DNA of 64,000 nucleotides from Coix lacryma-jobi var. lacryma-jobi (lineage: Eukaryota > Streptophyta > Magnoliopsida > Poales > Poaceae): contig CM019823.1 of the NCBI GenBank assembly GCA_009763385.1, positions 92,391,104 to 92,455,103 on the forward strand. Reading direction: 5' to 3'. Below the pieces are notes generated by a model that saw nothing but the letters and a program-made list of their open reading frames with translations, did not search any database and was not told the origin of the DNA. Position numbers and translations under genes: made by a program. Shown here piece after piece: positions 41,422 to 53,071 of the stretch; positions within the stretch are counted from its first letter, which is position 1; each line of letters starts with the position of its first letter.

Positions 41422-44106
41422 TGTGGCGGAACGGTCCTAATCCCATGGCCCACAGGTCCCTGTCAGCCTCTGACAGCCGATCCTATGTCCCATGTGACCA
41501 AGACAGTTCGTCACCGGGCTGCATCAGCGCCCATCGTCCGCAGGATCACCTCACCATTCGGTTACAACACTGGATACTTTTACAAATAACATCGGAATAC
41601 AGAGCGGAAGACTTAAATAACATTAGTTTTACAAACCGAGGTTCAAATAAGATTAAAGGTGCAGTTATTACAAACCAAGTTCGGAAGATAGAAAATAGGC
41701 AATGTAGCGGAGTACAACAAAATAGAGATACTCAAGATCACCCAGCCCGAGGGTGTACACTTATTCTTCGGCCTCATCGACCTCTTCCTGGACGAAGGTC
41801 ATGTAGCAGGGCGCAAGACACATCGGGGACTCAGTCATACGTGCAGCATGGGTAACAAACCCTGAGTACTGGGGTACTCAACAAGACTTACCCGACTAAA
41901 GAAAAGGAAGAAGACTCAGGGATGAGAGGCTTAGGGTAGTCAAGGTAAGGCTTAAGCAAGACCAAGTGTTTTGCAAAAAAGCAGTTTGTAAACCTCGTGC
42001 TGTTTTTGGAAAGATTCAAGTATTTTTCAATCCTTCATTGTTCATGATTCATTTTAGCTTCCAAAACATACCTAGTTGAGAACCACTCTTCGTTGACAGT
42101 CAGTGACCAAGTGTCCATAACCGAGGAGCAACGTTAATCCGGATAAATAATACTCAGCTGAGGATCCCTATCCACACTGCATATGTAGCACCCAAGCTTG
42201 CATATGCCAACTCGTCTACCACGATTCCTCCAAGATTGGGCCGGTCTTACGCCACCCGGAAGTACAGTACACCACTCATATCCAGGCACGGCGACCACGT
42301 GGGTACAAGCTACTTCCGTCATCTCGCCACTCCCAGTGCGCGGTTGTCGGTCCCAATCAAGGAGTCCTCGGAGCCAGAGCTTCCCGAAGTATGTGAATAG
42401 TTATAAGTCTTGACCAGCAGGCCCCCAAACGGATGGTCCCTAGTTTTTCTGCCAAAACTATACCTCGGTTATATCTCACCCAAGCGTAATAGTCTTGTCA
42501 GTTTTTCAAACCTGTCCCGGTCGGTGTCAACTGTTGAGTCCCGGACTACAACATGACGGCACCGTACGCTCAGACAACCTTTCCTCGCTGTTGACTAGGT
42601 ATGGATCAGATACTTAGCCAGCAGTCGGGGAGTAAAGCCAAATTCCCATAAAAATTCTTTAAGTGATCACACTTTTGAAATTGGCATTTTTATTGCAAAA
42701 CTATTGTATAGCATCACTAAGCATTTTGCAAATAATTTTTTTAAAACGGGGCGGGGTATTTGCCGGTGGAGGTAAATAGTGCAGGCAATAGGTCATCACA
42801 CAACTCCTATAACCTAATGCAGAAGTTTAACTCAAAGGCATTTTAAGTAAACTTTTATAAAAACAAGGAAGGGTTAAAATGCACCGGGGCATGCCATGAA
42901 GAGCAAAAAGGACAGGCTCGAGGTCGGTAGTGCAGGTGTCGGAGCTCGGGTTCGCCTCGAGGGGTAGGTTCGTCAGCGGCTGCCTCGACTTTGATGCCTT
43001 CTCCTTCAGACACTACACGTATGCAATGATGTATGCTTATGAGGATGCTGACAAGAACAAGAGACTTGCTAAGGCGCAGGACAATTCCACTGATTCTAGA
43101 ATACAACTTTCCATCGTGAAAGTAACTCCTAGTGTGGACATAAGGTTACTTAACTCTACCCCTAACTCCCTAAGCAAGATTAATCAAACCTATTAAGCAT
43201 CATCTAGTAAACCTAAGCATAAGTCATGCATGGCATCACAACACCATAGACCAGCTGGGTGGGGGTCTATGAACAGCAAACAATCCAAAAGTCACATCAT
43301 AGGGCACACAACATGAACCCTAATTGTTTTTCTATTTTTCGTAATTATTTAAAAAGGTCATTTTATGCAGTTGCTCCAAAATTTACCAAATTAATCCCAT
43401 GGGTTCATTAAGGTATAAATAGATGGCAAAACAAATTTCATATTTTTTGGAGATCATTAAGGTGCTTAACAAAAATCAAACATTTAATTAACAAAAGACA
43501 CTATTTAACAATTAAAATAATTGCCCAAAAATCAACTTGCTCCAAAAGGCCTCAAAATTTTACCAGAGACTAATCATGACATAACTAGCACATAAAAATT
43601 TATCTCATGATCTTTGGAGCTACACATGATTTTCTAAAAATCTAAAACCATCCATTTCTTAATTAAAAGAAGGATTTTTCATTTTTTTAATTTTTGCAGA
43701 AAAGTAGGGTTTCTTATTTTTCTAAAATACTAAACAGTGCAAGGAGTATACCACATTTTTCTCAGGATTTAAGGAGCAACAGATTAATTCTCACAAAAAA
43801 GAGAAAACAGAACACTATTCACACTTTCAAAAAAAGAAAAAGGAGCACTGTGCTTCTTCCCCGCGGGCTTGGCGCGTTCGCCGGCGAGAGCGCGCGGCGG
43901 ACCGGCCGCTCGGGCCTCGCGCTGGGAAAACAGAGGGCAGGGGGAGCTTCGTGGGCTCACCGGGGGTCGGGAACGAGGAACGGCGAGGCGATGCAAGGGT
44001 CGGAGGAGGAAGTTGGACGGCGGCGGCGCCTCGGCGGAGCTCTTCGACGGCGAGCAAGCGTTCCGGCGGCTCTGTTCATCAAAAGGGATCACCGGTGTGC
44101 GGTTAG
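41422..44106 (-). repeat. Element T 3' LTR, left part
   Basis: It matches 59271-61951. It ends with the target repeat GTTAG (44102-44106) at the insertion of element K. Confidence 0.92.
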
Positions 44107-45023
44107 TGATGCGAACCCGCTAGGGTTTTTGCCCGATCTTTCGATGAGAAACGGGGATAACTCGATTGGTGGATGGAGATGACGTTCACGGCCCGACTAC
44201 AGCCCTCAAGACCGCGCCTTAGCAACCGATACACCACGTCCAATAGCCGTCACGATCTTGTGGAGCGCGACAACCAGCCCCTAGGGCTCCCGTCCTGCAA
44301 GCAATCGAAGAACTAGCAAGAACGAGGAAACAAGCACTGAATTTGCAAGATGAAATTGAAGGTTTCAAACTGAATCTTAATCTACAATGGGGTTCCGAAG
44401 ACAAGGAGACGGGCGGCTGATCCTGCACGCGCGCCTACAAGCAAGTAGCTAAGGCTAAACTTGATCTAAACAAAACCCAACCCGACCATGGCGGCTATAG
44501 AGGGATATAAGTAGATGGATTGACGACCAAAAGAGTGTTGGGGTCGTCCTCCAACCCTAGTACGTGTCCCTAATGGACCCAACTTGATACATGGGTCATA
44601 AGCCCAAAATGAGGTGACGCAGCACCCTGGACAGCAAGACCTGTCGACGGTAATTGGATCATTGCCGCTGCTGCCGAACAGATATTGACGTGAGACTTGA
44701 TTCATATGAAAGTAAACTTGATAAGCTTTCCAACAAGTCCTGAAGCGCCTGAATCCGAATCCGTATGCAACCGTGGTGGCGGTCACAAGTTGGCGCTTTG
44801 CTGCAGTCCGAATCCAGCTACCGCGAGTCCTTCTCCCTTTCGGTCTTCTCCTTGGTTCCTAATCAAAACAAGAGTGCACGCGTTTCCATTGTCTAAACAA
44901 GATGGACAAGAGATTATCATGGAACTCACTTGATGATTAAGTTGACGAGCACGAGCACGAGTAAGAGGGCCAGCTATAGGTTGTGTCGGAGAGGATGTAT
45001 CGCTGGTGTTGATGTCCTCATCA
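44107..45023 (-). repeat. Element K 3' LTR (917 bp)
   Basis: It differs from the 5' LTR at two sites that I can see (near 44599 and 44914). It encodes the last roughly 80 residues of the polyprotein. Confidence 0.95.
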
Positions 45024-48000
45024 TTCTCCCTTTCTTGCATTTGAGTCGTCCTCGACTCAAGCTCATCTTCCTCACCCAAATAAGGCTTCAAATCTGCAAT
45101 GTTAAATGTGGGACTAACCCCAAAATCTGCAGGAAGATCAAGCTTATATGCATTCTCGTTAATTCGTTGCAGCACTTTAAAAGGACCATCAGCTCTAGGC
45201 ATCAATTTGGATTTTCTCAGTTCTGGAAATCTATCTTTTCGCAAATGCAACCAAACCAAATCCCCAGGTTCCAGAATCAATTGCTTTCTACCTTTATCTC
45301 CAGCGCATTTGTACTTAGCATTCATGCGCTCTATGTTTTCTTTAGTGGCTTCATGCAATTTTAACATTAATTCAGCACGTTGCTTAGCATCAAAATTCAT
45401 TTTTTCAGAACTTGGCAAAGGCATTAAATCAATAGGAGCACGTGGCAAGAAACCATAGACAATCTCGAAAGGACACATTTTTGTAGTAGAATGCAATGAA
45501 CGATTATAAGCGAACTCAATATGAGGTAAACATTCTTCCCACATCTTAATATTCTTCTTTAAAACAGCCCTTAACATAGTGGATAAAGTTCTATTCACAA
45601 CTTCAGTTTGACCATCAGTTTGGGGATGACAAGTGGTGGAAAATAAAAGCTTAGTCCCCAATTTAAACCACAAAGTCTTCCAAAAATGACTAAGAAATTT
45701 AGCATCACGATCAGAAACAATTGTGTTGGGCACACCATGTAAGCGAACAATTTCTCGAAAGAACAAATCAGCAATATTTGTAGCATCATCAGTTTTATGA
45801 CATGGTATGAAATGTGCCATCTTAGAAAATCTATCAACAACCACAAACACACTATCACGTCCCCTCCTAGTCCTTGGTAAACCCAACACAAAATCCATAG
45901 ATATATCCTCCCAAGGAGCATTAGGAACAGGAAGAGGTAGATACAAACCGTGGGGATTTAACCGTGACTTTGCCTTTTGACATGTTGTGCAACGAGCAAC
46001 AAACCTCTCCACATCTCTCTTCATCCTTGGCCAAAAGAAATGACCAGCAAGTATGTCCTCGGTCTTCTTTGCTCCAAAATGTCCCATCAAGCCACCTCCA
46101 TGTGCTTCCTGCAACAACAACAAACGAACAGAGCTAGCTGGAATGCATAGCTTGTTAGCTCTAAACACAAACCCATCACTAACGATGAATTTGTTCCATC
46201 CTTTTCCATCTTTACAATGCAGCAACACGTCTCTAAAATCAGCATCGTGAACATATTGGTCCTTAATTGTTTCTAACCCAAAGATCTTATAATCAAGTTG
46301 ATTCAGCAAAGTATATCTCCGTGACAAAGCATCAGCAATAATATTCTCCTTCCCTTTCTTGTGTTTAATAATATAAGGAAAAGTATCAATAAATTCAACC
46401 CATTTTGCATGCCTACGATTCAGTTTTCCTTGACTACGAATATGTTTTAAAGATTCATGATCAGAATGGATAACAAACTCTTTGGGCCACAAATAATGCT
46501 GCCATGTCTCTAATGTTCGAACAAGAGCATAGAGTTCTTTATCATAAGTAGAATAATTGAGAACAGGCCCACTCAATTTCTCACTAAAATATGCAATAGG
46601 CTTTCCCTCTTGTAACAAAACACCTCCCAGACCAATTCCACTAGCATCACATTCAAGCTCAAAAGTCTTATTAAAATCAGGAAGTTGTAGGAGAGGCGCG
46701 TGAGTTAACTTATCTTTCAACATGTCGAATGAATTCTCTTGTGTTTTGCCCCACTCAAAAGGCACCCCCTTCTTGGTAAGCTCATTCAATGGTGCAGCAA
46801 TGGTGCTGAAATCCTTCACAAAACGGCGATAGAATCCAGCAAGTCCTAGGAAACTCCGCACCTGGGTGATAGTCTTTGGAACAGGCCATCCCTGTATAGC
46901 TTCCACCTTGGCTTGATCAACCTCAATTCCCTGTGGAGTTACAACATAACCAAGAAAAGACACTCGATCGGTGCAAAAGGTGCACTTCTCAAGGTTACCA
47001 AATAAGCGTGCCTCGCGTAGTGCATTAAAAACAGCACGTAAATGATCAAGATGTTCATCCAATGATTTGCTGTAAATTAATATATCATCAAAATATACGA
47101 CAACGAATTTCCCAATGAAAGCACGCAAAACCTCGTTCATTAATCTCATGAAAGTACTAGGTGCATTAGTTAACCCAAAAGGCATGACTAACCACTCATA
47201 TAAACCGAACTTAGTTTTGAAAGCAGTTTTCCATTCATCTCCCAATTTCATACGAATCTGGTGGTAGCCACTACGTAAATCAACTTTTGAAAACACAACA
47301 GCACCACTCAGTTCATCTAGCATATCATCTAATCGTGGAATAGGGTGTCGATATCGAATGGTGATATTATTAATAGCTCTACAATCAACACACATACGCC
47401 ATGTTCCATCTTTCTTAGGCACTAAAATTACTGGAACAGCACAAGGGCTAAGGGATTCTCGCACATAACCTTTGTCCAGTAGTTCTTGCACTTGTCGCTG
47501 AATTTCCTTTGTTTCTTCCGGGTTTGTCCTGTATGGCGCACGGTTTGGCAAAGATGCACCAGGAATAAGATCAATTTGGTGCTCAATCCCGCGTAGTGGT
47601 GGCAGCCCCGCTGGTACCGCACTTGGAAACACATCGGAATACTCCTGCAAAACGTTAGCAACAGCAGGGGGCAAAGAACATTGCATATCCTCAATTGAAA
47701 TCAAAGCATCCTTGCATATCAAAGCATAAGCAACAGAAGTGGATGCATTGAACTCATTAATATCTGATTTGGTAGCTATCATACAACGTCCTTTCAGTTT
47801 TATCTCATCTTTGTTACCAATTACAGATTTATCATTTTTATTGCTCTCGCTCTTTGCTTTAGTAGCCCTTGCAACATCAGTTTGCATAATAGTTTCAGGG
47901 GACATAGGATGCAGCACAATTTTGCGATCATGGTATAGAAAAGAATACTGATTTGATCTACCATGATGCATAGAATCTCTATCAAATTGCCAAGGTCTAC

Positions 48001-49687
48001 CTAGCAGAATGTTACAAGCTTGCATAGGCACAACATCACATTCAACAATATCTTTGTAGGATCCGATAGAAAAATTGATTCTCACAAGTCTAGTTACCTT
48101 TGCCTTACCACTGTTGTTCAGCCATTGGATGTAGTAGGGATGCGGGTGTGGTTTGGTGTTGAGGGCAAGTTTCTGCACCATATCGCTGCTTGCCAAGTTG
48201 TTGCAGCTACCTCCATCAATGATCATGCGGCAGGAACGCTCTTTGATGACACACTTTGTTTGGAATAAAATATGTCGCTGATTTTGCTCCGCCTTCTCCA
48301 TTTGTGCACTAAGCACTCGCTGCACGATCAAGCTTTCATAGTGGTCCGCTTCACCTGCATTAATATGTTCTTCTATTTGTTCTTCATTACCTGCATGGTC
48401 AGTCGCAAGCAGCGCAAGTGTGTCTTCATCAAAATCACTAGCAGATGAGCACTCACCATCATCTTTGACAATCATAACTCGCTTGTTTGGACAGTCACGC
48501 ATCATGTGTCCATATCCCTTGCACCGGTGACATTGTATGTTGCTTGTTCTACCCGTCGATGCCACGGATGAAGTACTCGCAGCAGGCTTTTGCATCGTCT
48601 TTGCAACTGAATTTGTGGGAGCAGCTCGAGTCTTGTCACTAGATGATGGAGTAGACATACGTGTAGATGGAGTTGTAGTCATGCGTTGCTGCCATGAATT
48701 AGCCTTCCCTGCAGAAATATTAGTCCTTGCGCTAGCACGTCGTCCCTGCACTTCCCTTTCAGCTTTACAAGCAAGATGAAACAAACGGGTTACACTATTG
48801 TATTCCTTGTAAGCGAGGATGTCCTGAATTTCCCGATTTAACCCACCCAAAAATCTAGCCATAGCCGGTTCCTCATCCTCCTCTAGGTTACAACGCAACA
48901 TACCCGTTTGTAATTCCTGATAATATTCTTCTACACTTTTAGCACCTTGTCTCAATTGCTGCAACTTATTTATCATATCACGGGCATAGTAAGATGGAAC
49001 AAATCTAGCTCTCATGGCTCGTTTCAGCGCATCCCAAGTTCTAGGTAAGTTATTAGGATTTTTCTTGCCATATTCTATCCACCAAACAGAAGCAAAATCT
49101 GTAAACTCACTAGTAGCAGCCCTAACACGTGTAGTCTCAGGAAATTCATGACATGCAAACTTTTGATCAACAGCAATCTCCCAAGTAATGTAGGCATCAG
49201 GGTCATATTTACCATCAAAAGGAGGTATCTTAAATTTAATCTTACTGAAAGCATCATCATTATTGTGTACCTCGCGTCGGCGGTTGCCACCCATACCTCT
49301 ACGGTTGTGACGTAGGCGTCGTCGATCACGAGCGTCTTGATCATCATGCTCAGTATCAGCAGTGTAGTCATCTTCATGACTACCGTGCTCTCGATCTCCC
49401 TCCTTTTCTTCTTTATGCTTCTCTTTATCTTCGGTGTGGAAGTCATCAAATCGCCTTAGGAGAGCAGCAAGGCTTTTGTCCACACTAGCAACGGATTCCT
49501 CCAAACTTGTAAGCTTGTTGTTTGTGGCCATCTGCGTAGCCTCCAACTGCCCCAGCTTTTCATTTGTCACCTGCAAGTCATTATCAAGTCCCTCTGTGTG
49601 CAGCTTCACTTTCCTTTCAAAATGCTGTATGATGCCCTTAGTGCGAGGTGTATGTAGTGTTTCGTTGTCATCATCTCCCCCTGTCAT
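44783..49687 (-). CDS. gag-pol: Element K gag-pol polyprotein (CRM type)
   Basis: This is a single 1634-residue frame. An N-terminal coiled coil spans about residues 20-85, followed by an acidic/His-rich stretch and the gag core at about 145-300. The zinc knuckle CHRCKGYGHMMRDC is at about 386-399 and the protease MIIDGGSCNNLAS near 488. RT has KVDLRSGYHQIRM and the catalytic VVYFDDILIYSK; RNase H has ELECDASGIGLGGVLLQ. Integrase has the zinc finger (CTTCQKAKSR) and DDE core (MDFVLGLPR, VSDRDAKF, HPQTDGQTEVVNRTL). The C-terminus has GPFKVLQRINENAYKLDLP and TRARARQLN, and the end lies within the 3' LTR. No chromodomain is visible; CRM elements instead use an extended integrase C-terminus thought to guide insertion to centromeric chromatin. 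All key catalytic residues seen are intact. Confidence 0.93.
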   Translation of the reverse strand: MTGGDDDNETLHTPRTKGIIQHFERKVKLHTEGLDNDLQVTNEKLGQLEATQMATNNKLTSLEESVASVDKSLAALLRRFDDFHTEDKEKHKEEKEGDREHGSHEDDYTADTEHDDQDARDRRRLRHNRRGMGGNRRREVHNNDDAFSKIKFKIPPFDGKYDPDAYITWEIAVDQKFACHEFPETTRVRAATSEFTDFASVWWIEYGKKNPNNLPRTWDALKRAMRARFVPSYYARDMINKLQQLRQGAKSVEEYYQELQTGMLRCNLEEDEEPAMARFLGGLNREIQDILAYKEYNSVTRLFHLACKAEREVQGRRASARTNISAGKANSWQQRMTTTPSTRMSTPSSSDKTRAAPTNSVAKTMQKPAASTSSVASTGRTSNIQCHRCKGYGHMMRDCPNKRVMIVKDDGECSSASDFDEDTLALLATDHAGNEEQIEEHINAGEADHYESLIVQRVLSAQMEKAEQNQRHILFQTKCVIKERSCRMIIDGGSCNNLASSDMVQKLALNTKPHPHPYYIQWLNNSGKAKVTRLVRINFSIGSYKDIVECDVVPMQACNILLGRPWQFDRDSMHHGRSNQYSFLYHDRKIVLHPMSPETIMQTDVARATKAKSESNKNDKSVIGNKDEIKLKGRCMIATKSDINEFNASTSVAYALICKDALISIEDMQCSLPPAVANVLQEYSDVFPSAVPAGLPPLRGIEHQIDLIPGASLPNRAPYRTNPEETKEIQRQVQELLDKGYVRESLSPCAVPVILVPKKDGTWRMCVDCRAINNITIRYRHPIPRLDDMLDELSGAVVFSKVDLRSGYHQIRMKLGDEWKTAFKTKFGLYEWLVMPFGLTNAPSTFMRLMNEVLRAFIGKFVVVYFDDILIYSKSLDEHLDHLRAVFNALREARLFGNLEKCTFCTDRVSFLGYVVTPQGIEVDQAKVEAIQGWPVPKTITQVRSFLGLAGFYRRFVKDFSTIAAPLNELTKKGVPFEWGKTQENSFDMLKDKLTHAPLLQLPDFNKTFELECDASGIGLGGVLLQEGKPIAYFSEKLSGPVLNYSTYDKELYALVRTLETWQHYLWPKEFVIHSDHESLKHIRSQGKLNRRHAKWVEFIDTFPYIIKHKKGKENIIADALSRRYTLLNQLDYKIFGLETIKDQYVHDADFRDVLLHCKDGKGWNKFIVSDGFVFRANKLCIPASSVRLLLLQEAHGGGLMGHFGAKKTEDILAGHFFWPRMKRDVERFVARCTTCQKAKSRLNPHGLYLPLPVPNAPWEDISMDFVLGLPRTRRGRDSVFVVVDRFSKMAHFIPCHKTDDATNIADLFFREIVRLHGVPNTIVSDRDAKFLSHFWKTLWFKLGTKLLFSTTCHPQTDGQTEVVNRTLSTMLRAVLKKNIKMWEECLPHIEFAYNRSLHSTTKMCPFEIVYGFLPRAPIDLMPLPSSEKMNFDAKQRAELMLKLHEATKENIERMNAKYKCAGDKGRKQLILEPGDLVWLHLRKDRFPELRKSKLMPRADGPFKVLQRINENAYKLDLPADFGVSPTFNIADLKPYLGEEDELESRTTQMQERENDEDINTSDTSSPTQPIAGPLTRARARQLNHQVSSMIISCPSCLDNGNACTLVLIRNQGEDRKGEGLAVAGFGLQQSANL

Positions 49688-50827
49688 GGTTCAAAAACAA
49701 AGACAACAAGAAAGGCAAGTGAAGAAATAAAAGCCCTACAACTACTAGGATGTAGCTACAGCAAGTCTCTCACACTCAACTTGTTACACAAGTTCTTACC
49801 AATTCTTACCTTGCTTGACAGGAGGGGTCGTCTACCAACAAGTCTTCAGCAATGGATGAAGTGTATCGGTGCTGCGGCACAAGACCTGTCAAGCTGTAGA
49901 GTATGTGGAGCTATAGGTGGGCTGAAACAAGGAACGAACTAGCAGCACGTTAGTTATAAAGGCGAGCTGAATAAACGTTCGACGACGGTACTGTGCTGGT
50001 CCTAGGCTAGACCGTGCTAGAGACGCGAGCCTGGACACAAAGGAAAACCACAGCACACCCCTGAAAACAAGATGGAACAAACCTAAAATCAATATGAAAA
50101 ACAGCCCCTTTTCTTTTGACTCTTTTCTCTTTTTTTTTTCTTTTTTTTTTTTTTTTGGGCAACCTCAAAAACTGATTATATGAACAAAAGAATACAAAGG
50201 AGCAATTCGGTACACACACTTTTTCCGAAAGTACAGGGGTATTCCGGTAAGAAGAAGATACTCTCTCTCTCTCTCTCTCTCTAGAGTAAGGCCGAACAAG
50301 TATGGAGTTATCTTTCTTTTGGAATCACAGAAGGACTCACGTAGACGGAGTTCAGGATATATTAACAAGCGGACTCCAAGTTCTACTCGGTTTCCACTCA
50401 GAACCAACCACAAACGGATTCCACCTATTGCCGAGTTCTACTCGGTTTCCTTTTTTTTATCACGTTGGTGGAACTCAGATTGGAACTCAACTCGATCCGG
50501 ACCAAGACCACAGACAGTTCAATTCCGACTTCACAACAGATTCGACAGAGAGAAGATATGGTAATACTCGGCTGTGTATAGATGGTGACAAGAACTCGAA
50601 ACTCTAAAGGACTAGACACTAAGACCAGCAACTCGACACAAACCGAAGCAACGCAAATTCAACAAGCCCTAACTAAACGGTACTAGCCAAGGCACAAAGG
50701 TTTAATAGGATTATGGAAAAACTAATCTACTATATTTTTTTTTGGCTTTTCTGGACTATAGGAAATTAATTAAAAACAGCAATGGATTAGAAGTCTCTCA
50801 CCGAAGAACCTTGCTCTGATTACCAAC
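49688..50827 (-). other. Element K 5' leader and primer-binding site
   Basis: On the minus strand the LTR end is followed by GTTGGTAATCAGAGCAAGG, close to the tRNA-Met primer site TGGTATCAGAGC with one extra A. The 1.1-kb leader has a (CT)n run at about 50259-50282, a T-rich stretch at 50129-50157 and a repeated GTTCTACTCGGTTTCC phrase (near 50379 and 50437). No gene is seen. Confidence 0.75.
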
Positions 50828-51744
50828 TGATGCGAACCCGCTAGGGTTTTTGCCCGATCTTTCGATGAGAAACGGGGATAACTCGATTGGTGGATGGAGA
50901 TGACGTTCACGGCCCGACTACAGCCCTCAAGACCGCGCCTTAGCAACCGATACACCACGTCCAATAGCCGTCACGATCTTGTGGAGCGCGACAACCAGCC
51001 CCTAGGGCTCCCGTCCTGCAAGCAATCGAAGAACTAGCAAGAACGAGGAAACAAGCACTGAATTTGCAAGATGAAATTGAAGGTTTCAAACTGAATCTTA
51101 ATCTACAATGGGGTTCCGAAGACAAGGAGACGGGCGGCTGATCCTGCACGCGCGCCTACAAGCAAGTAGCTAAGGCTAAACTTGATCTAAACAAAACCCA
51201 ACCCGACCATGGCGGCTATAGAGGGATATAAGTAGATGGATTGACGACCAAAAGAGTGTTGGGGTCGTCCTCCAACCCTAGTACGTGTCCCTAATGGACC
51301 CAACTTGATACATGGGCCATAAGCCCAAAATGAGGTGACGCAGCACCCTGGACAGCAAGACCTGTCGACGGTAATTGGATCATTGCCGCTGCTGCCGAAC
51401 AGATATTGACGTGAGACTTGATTCATATGAAAGTAAACTTGATAAGCTTTCCAACAAGTCCTGAAGCGCCTGAATCCGAATCCGTATGCAACCGTGGTGG
51501 CGGTCACAAGTTGGCGCTTTGCTGCAGTCCGAATCCAGCTACCGCGAGTCCTTCTCCCTTTCGGTCTTCTCCTTGGTTCCTAATCAAAACAAGAGTGCAC
51601 GCGTTTCCATTGTCTAAACAAGATGGACAAGAGCTTATCATGGAACTCACTTGATGATTAAGTTGACGAGCACGAGCACGAGTAAGAGGGCCAGCTATAG
51701 GTTGTGTCGGAGAGGATGTATCGCTGGTGTTGATGTCCTCATCA
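50828..51744 (-). repeat. Element K 5' LTR (917 bp)
   Basis: It is a copy of 44107-45023. A weak minus-strand TATA candidate (CTTATATCCC) is at about 51223-51232. Confidence 0.95.
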
Positions 51745-51749
51745 GTTAG

Positions 51750-53025
51750 GAGCGCACCGAGGTGAGGAAAAGAGGACGGGGGTCGGAGGGACGGGAGGAA
51801 CACTCACGGCGACGAATTTCGCCCTTCACCGCGGCGGGGCCGTTCGCCGGAGTCGGGGACGGATTGCTTGCGCCGGCGAAAGGAGGGGCGGAGGGGTGAA
51901 ATTGGTTGCTCGGGAAGGTGGAGAAGCTCAAGGCGAAGGCGATGGTGTGCTCAGCGGGCTCCGGGGCGGTCCGGTGGCTCGGGTCGACGGGGTTGCGCCG
52001 GTGGCGGGCAACGGCGGAAGCTCGGGGGCTTTTATAGTCGCGGGACGGCGCTAGGGGGTCCGGGCGAGGGGTGAGGAGCGTTCGCGCGGCACTAACGGAG
52101 GTAGGGAGCAAGGTAGGGCGGCGCGACGTGGGCAGGGAGCTTGCGCGCGGCGCGGCGGCTTGCCGACAGCCGGCACCCACCCGCTCTCCGCGGCCGTAGG
52201 GGAAAAGTAGGAGGGTAGGGGTCGGCGAGGCGGAGGTAGGGGCCGGGGAGGTCGAGCGCATGCGTTGACCGCGCGCGGCACGGGCGCGGGTCAGCCGATC
52301 GGCATGGCCGGCGCTCCGCCGCTGGCGGCCCGGGGCCCCCCTGCTTTAAAGTTCGTTCTCAGTAACGTCACCTTCCTCCCTTTCTGAATTTTCGAAATTA
52401 CTCCCAAAATTTGAACTACACAAAGAAAACTCAAAATACCAAAGTTGCTTAAAATTTTAAGATCTACAACCTTGCCAATATAAACTTTTTCTGAAACTCA
52501 ATAGTTTTTGATATAATTTTGAAAACTGAAAAGGGGACAAAATTGAAGTTTGAAGGAATTTGAAATTACTTCTGATTTTGTATTGAAACTTGAAAATCTG
52601 CAAATACCAAAGTTGTTCCTTATGACAAGATCTACAACTTTTCTCATTGGGCCAACTTCAAATTTTGAATAGTTTTTGAATCAGAAAAAGAGGGGTAAAA
52701 CTAGAATTTGGAAATTTAGGGTTTTCAAAAGGAATTTAAATTCTTTTTCTGATTTTGAACTTTGACCAACACAACAAAACATCAAGACACTCAACTGAAC
52801 AAGATTCACACAAAGCTAGACACAGAGATGAAATTACCATTTTGCCCTTATAGGAAGATTTGGGCCTTTAGGGTTTTTGAAAAAGAGATCACTACACAAG
52901 TCACCTCAGAAAAAGGTAAATGCAAAACAAGCATTAGGCAAACATAAGTGCTTGGCAAGAATGATTAATGACTAAAGATGATGACATATCAGGTTAATTA
53001 CATATTAATCACCATAGGTGTTACA
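51750..53025 (-). repeat. Element T 3' LTR, right part
   Basis: It matches 61952-63229. It contains the minus-strand TATA box TATAAAA (52030-52036) in GC-rich DNA and an AT-rich U3 end terminating GGTGTTACA. Confidence 0.92.
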
Positions 53026-53071
53026 GCCTTACCCCCTAAAAGAAATCTCGCCCCGAGATTCTGCGTCTTAA
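53026..53071 (-). other. Polypurine tract of element T
   Basis: On the minus strand TTTTAGGGGGTAAGGC directly precedes the LTR start TGTAACACC. A palindrome TCTCGGGGCGAGA lies just upstream. Confidence 0.7.

Larger units (their letters stand above)
44107..51744 (-). mobile_element. Complete young CRM-type chromovirus K
   Basis: Both LTRs are exactly 917 bp (44107-45023 and 50828-51744), with termini TGATGCGAACCC...CCTCATCA on the plus strand. The target repeat GTTAG is at 44102-44106 and 51745-51749, and the empty site is seen in T's other LTR near 61948. I find two differences between the LTRs. The polyprotein is one open frame that runs into the 3' LTR and has no classical chromodomain. 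These traits, and LTR ends of the type TGATGAGGACATC, fit the CRM (centromeric) clade of chromoviruses. It looks able to move on its own. Confidence 0.92.

Noticed and set aside
41154..41855. ORFs across the junction of LTR I and element T (41154-41357, 41358-41855)
   Set aside because: They run through non-coding LTR termini, and the second recurs in T's other LTR (59195-59500) only because the LTRs are copies.
51746..52487. ORFs of 171-178 codons in the GC-rich part of both T LTRs (51746-52261 and 61951-62487)
   Set aside because: Their similarity is expected from LTR identity alone. They are Pro/Ser/Arg-rich with no domain and span the TATA region.
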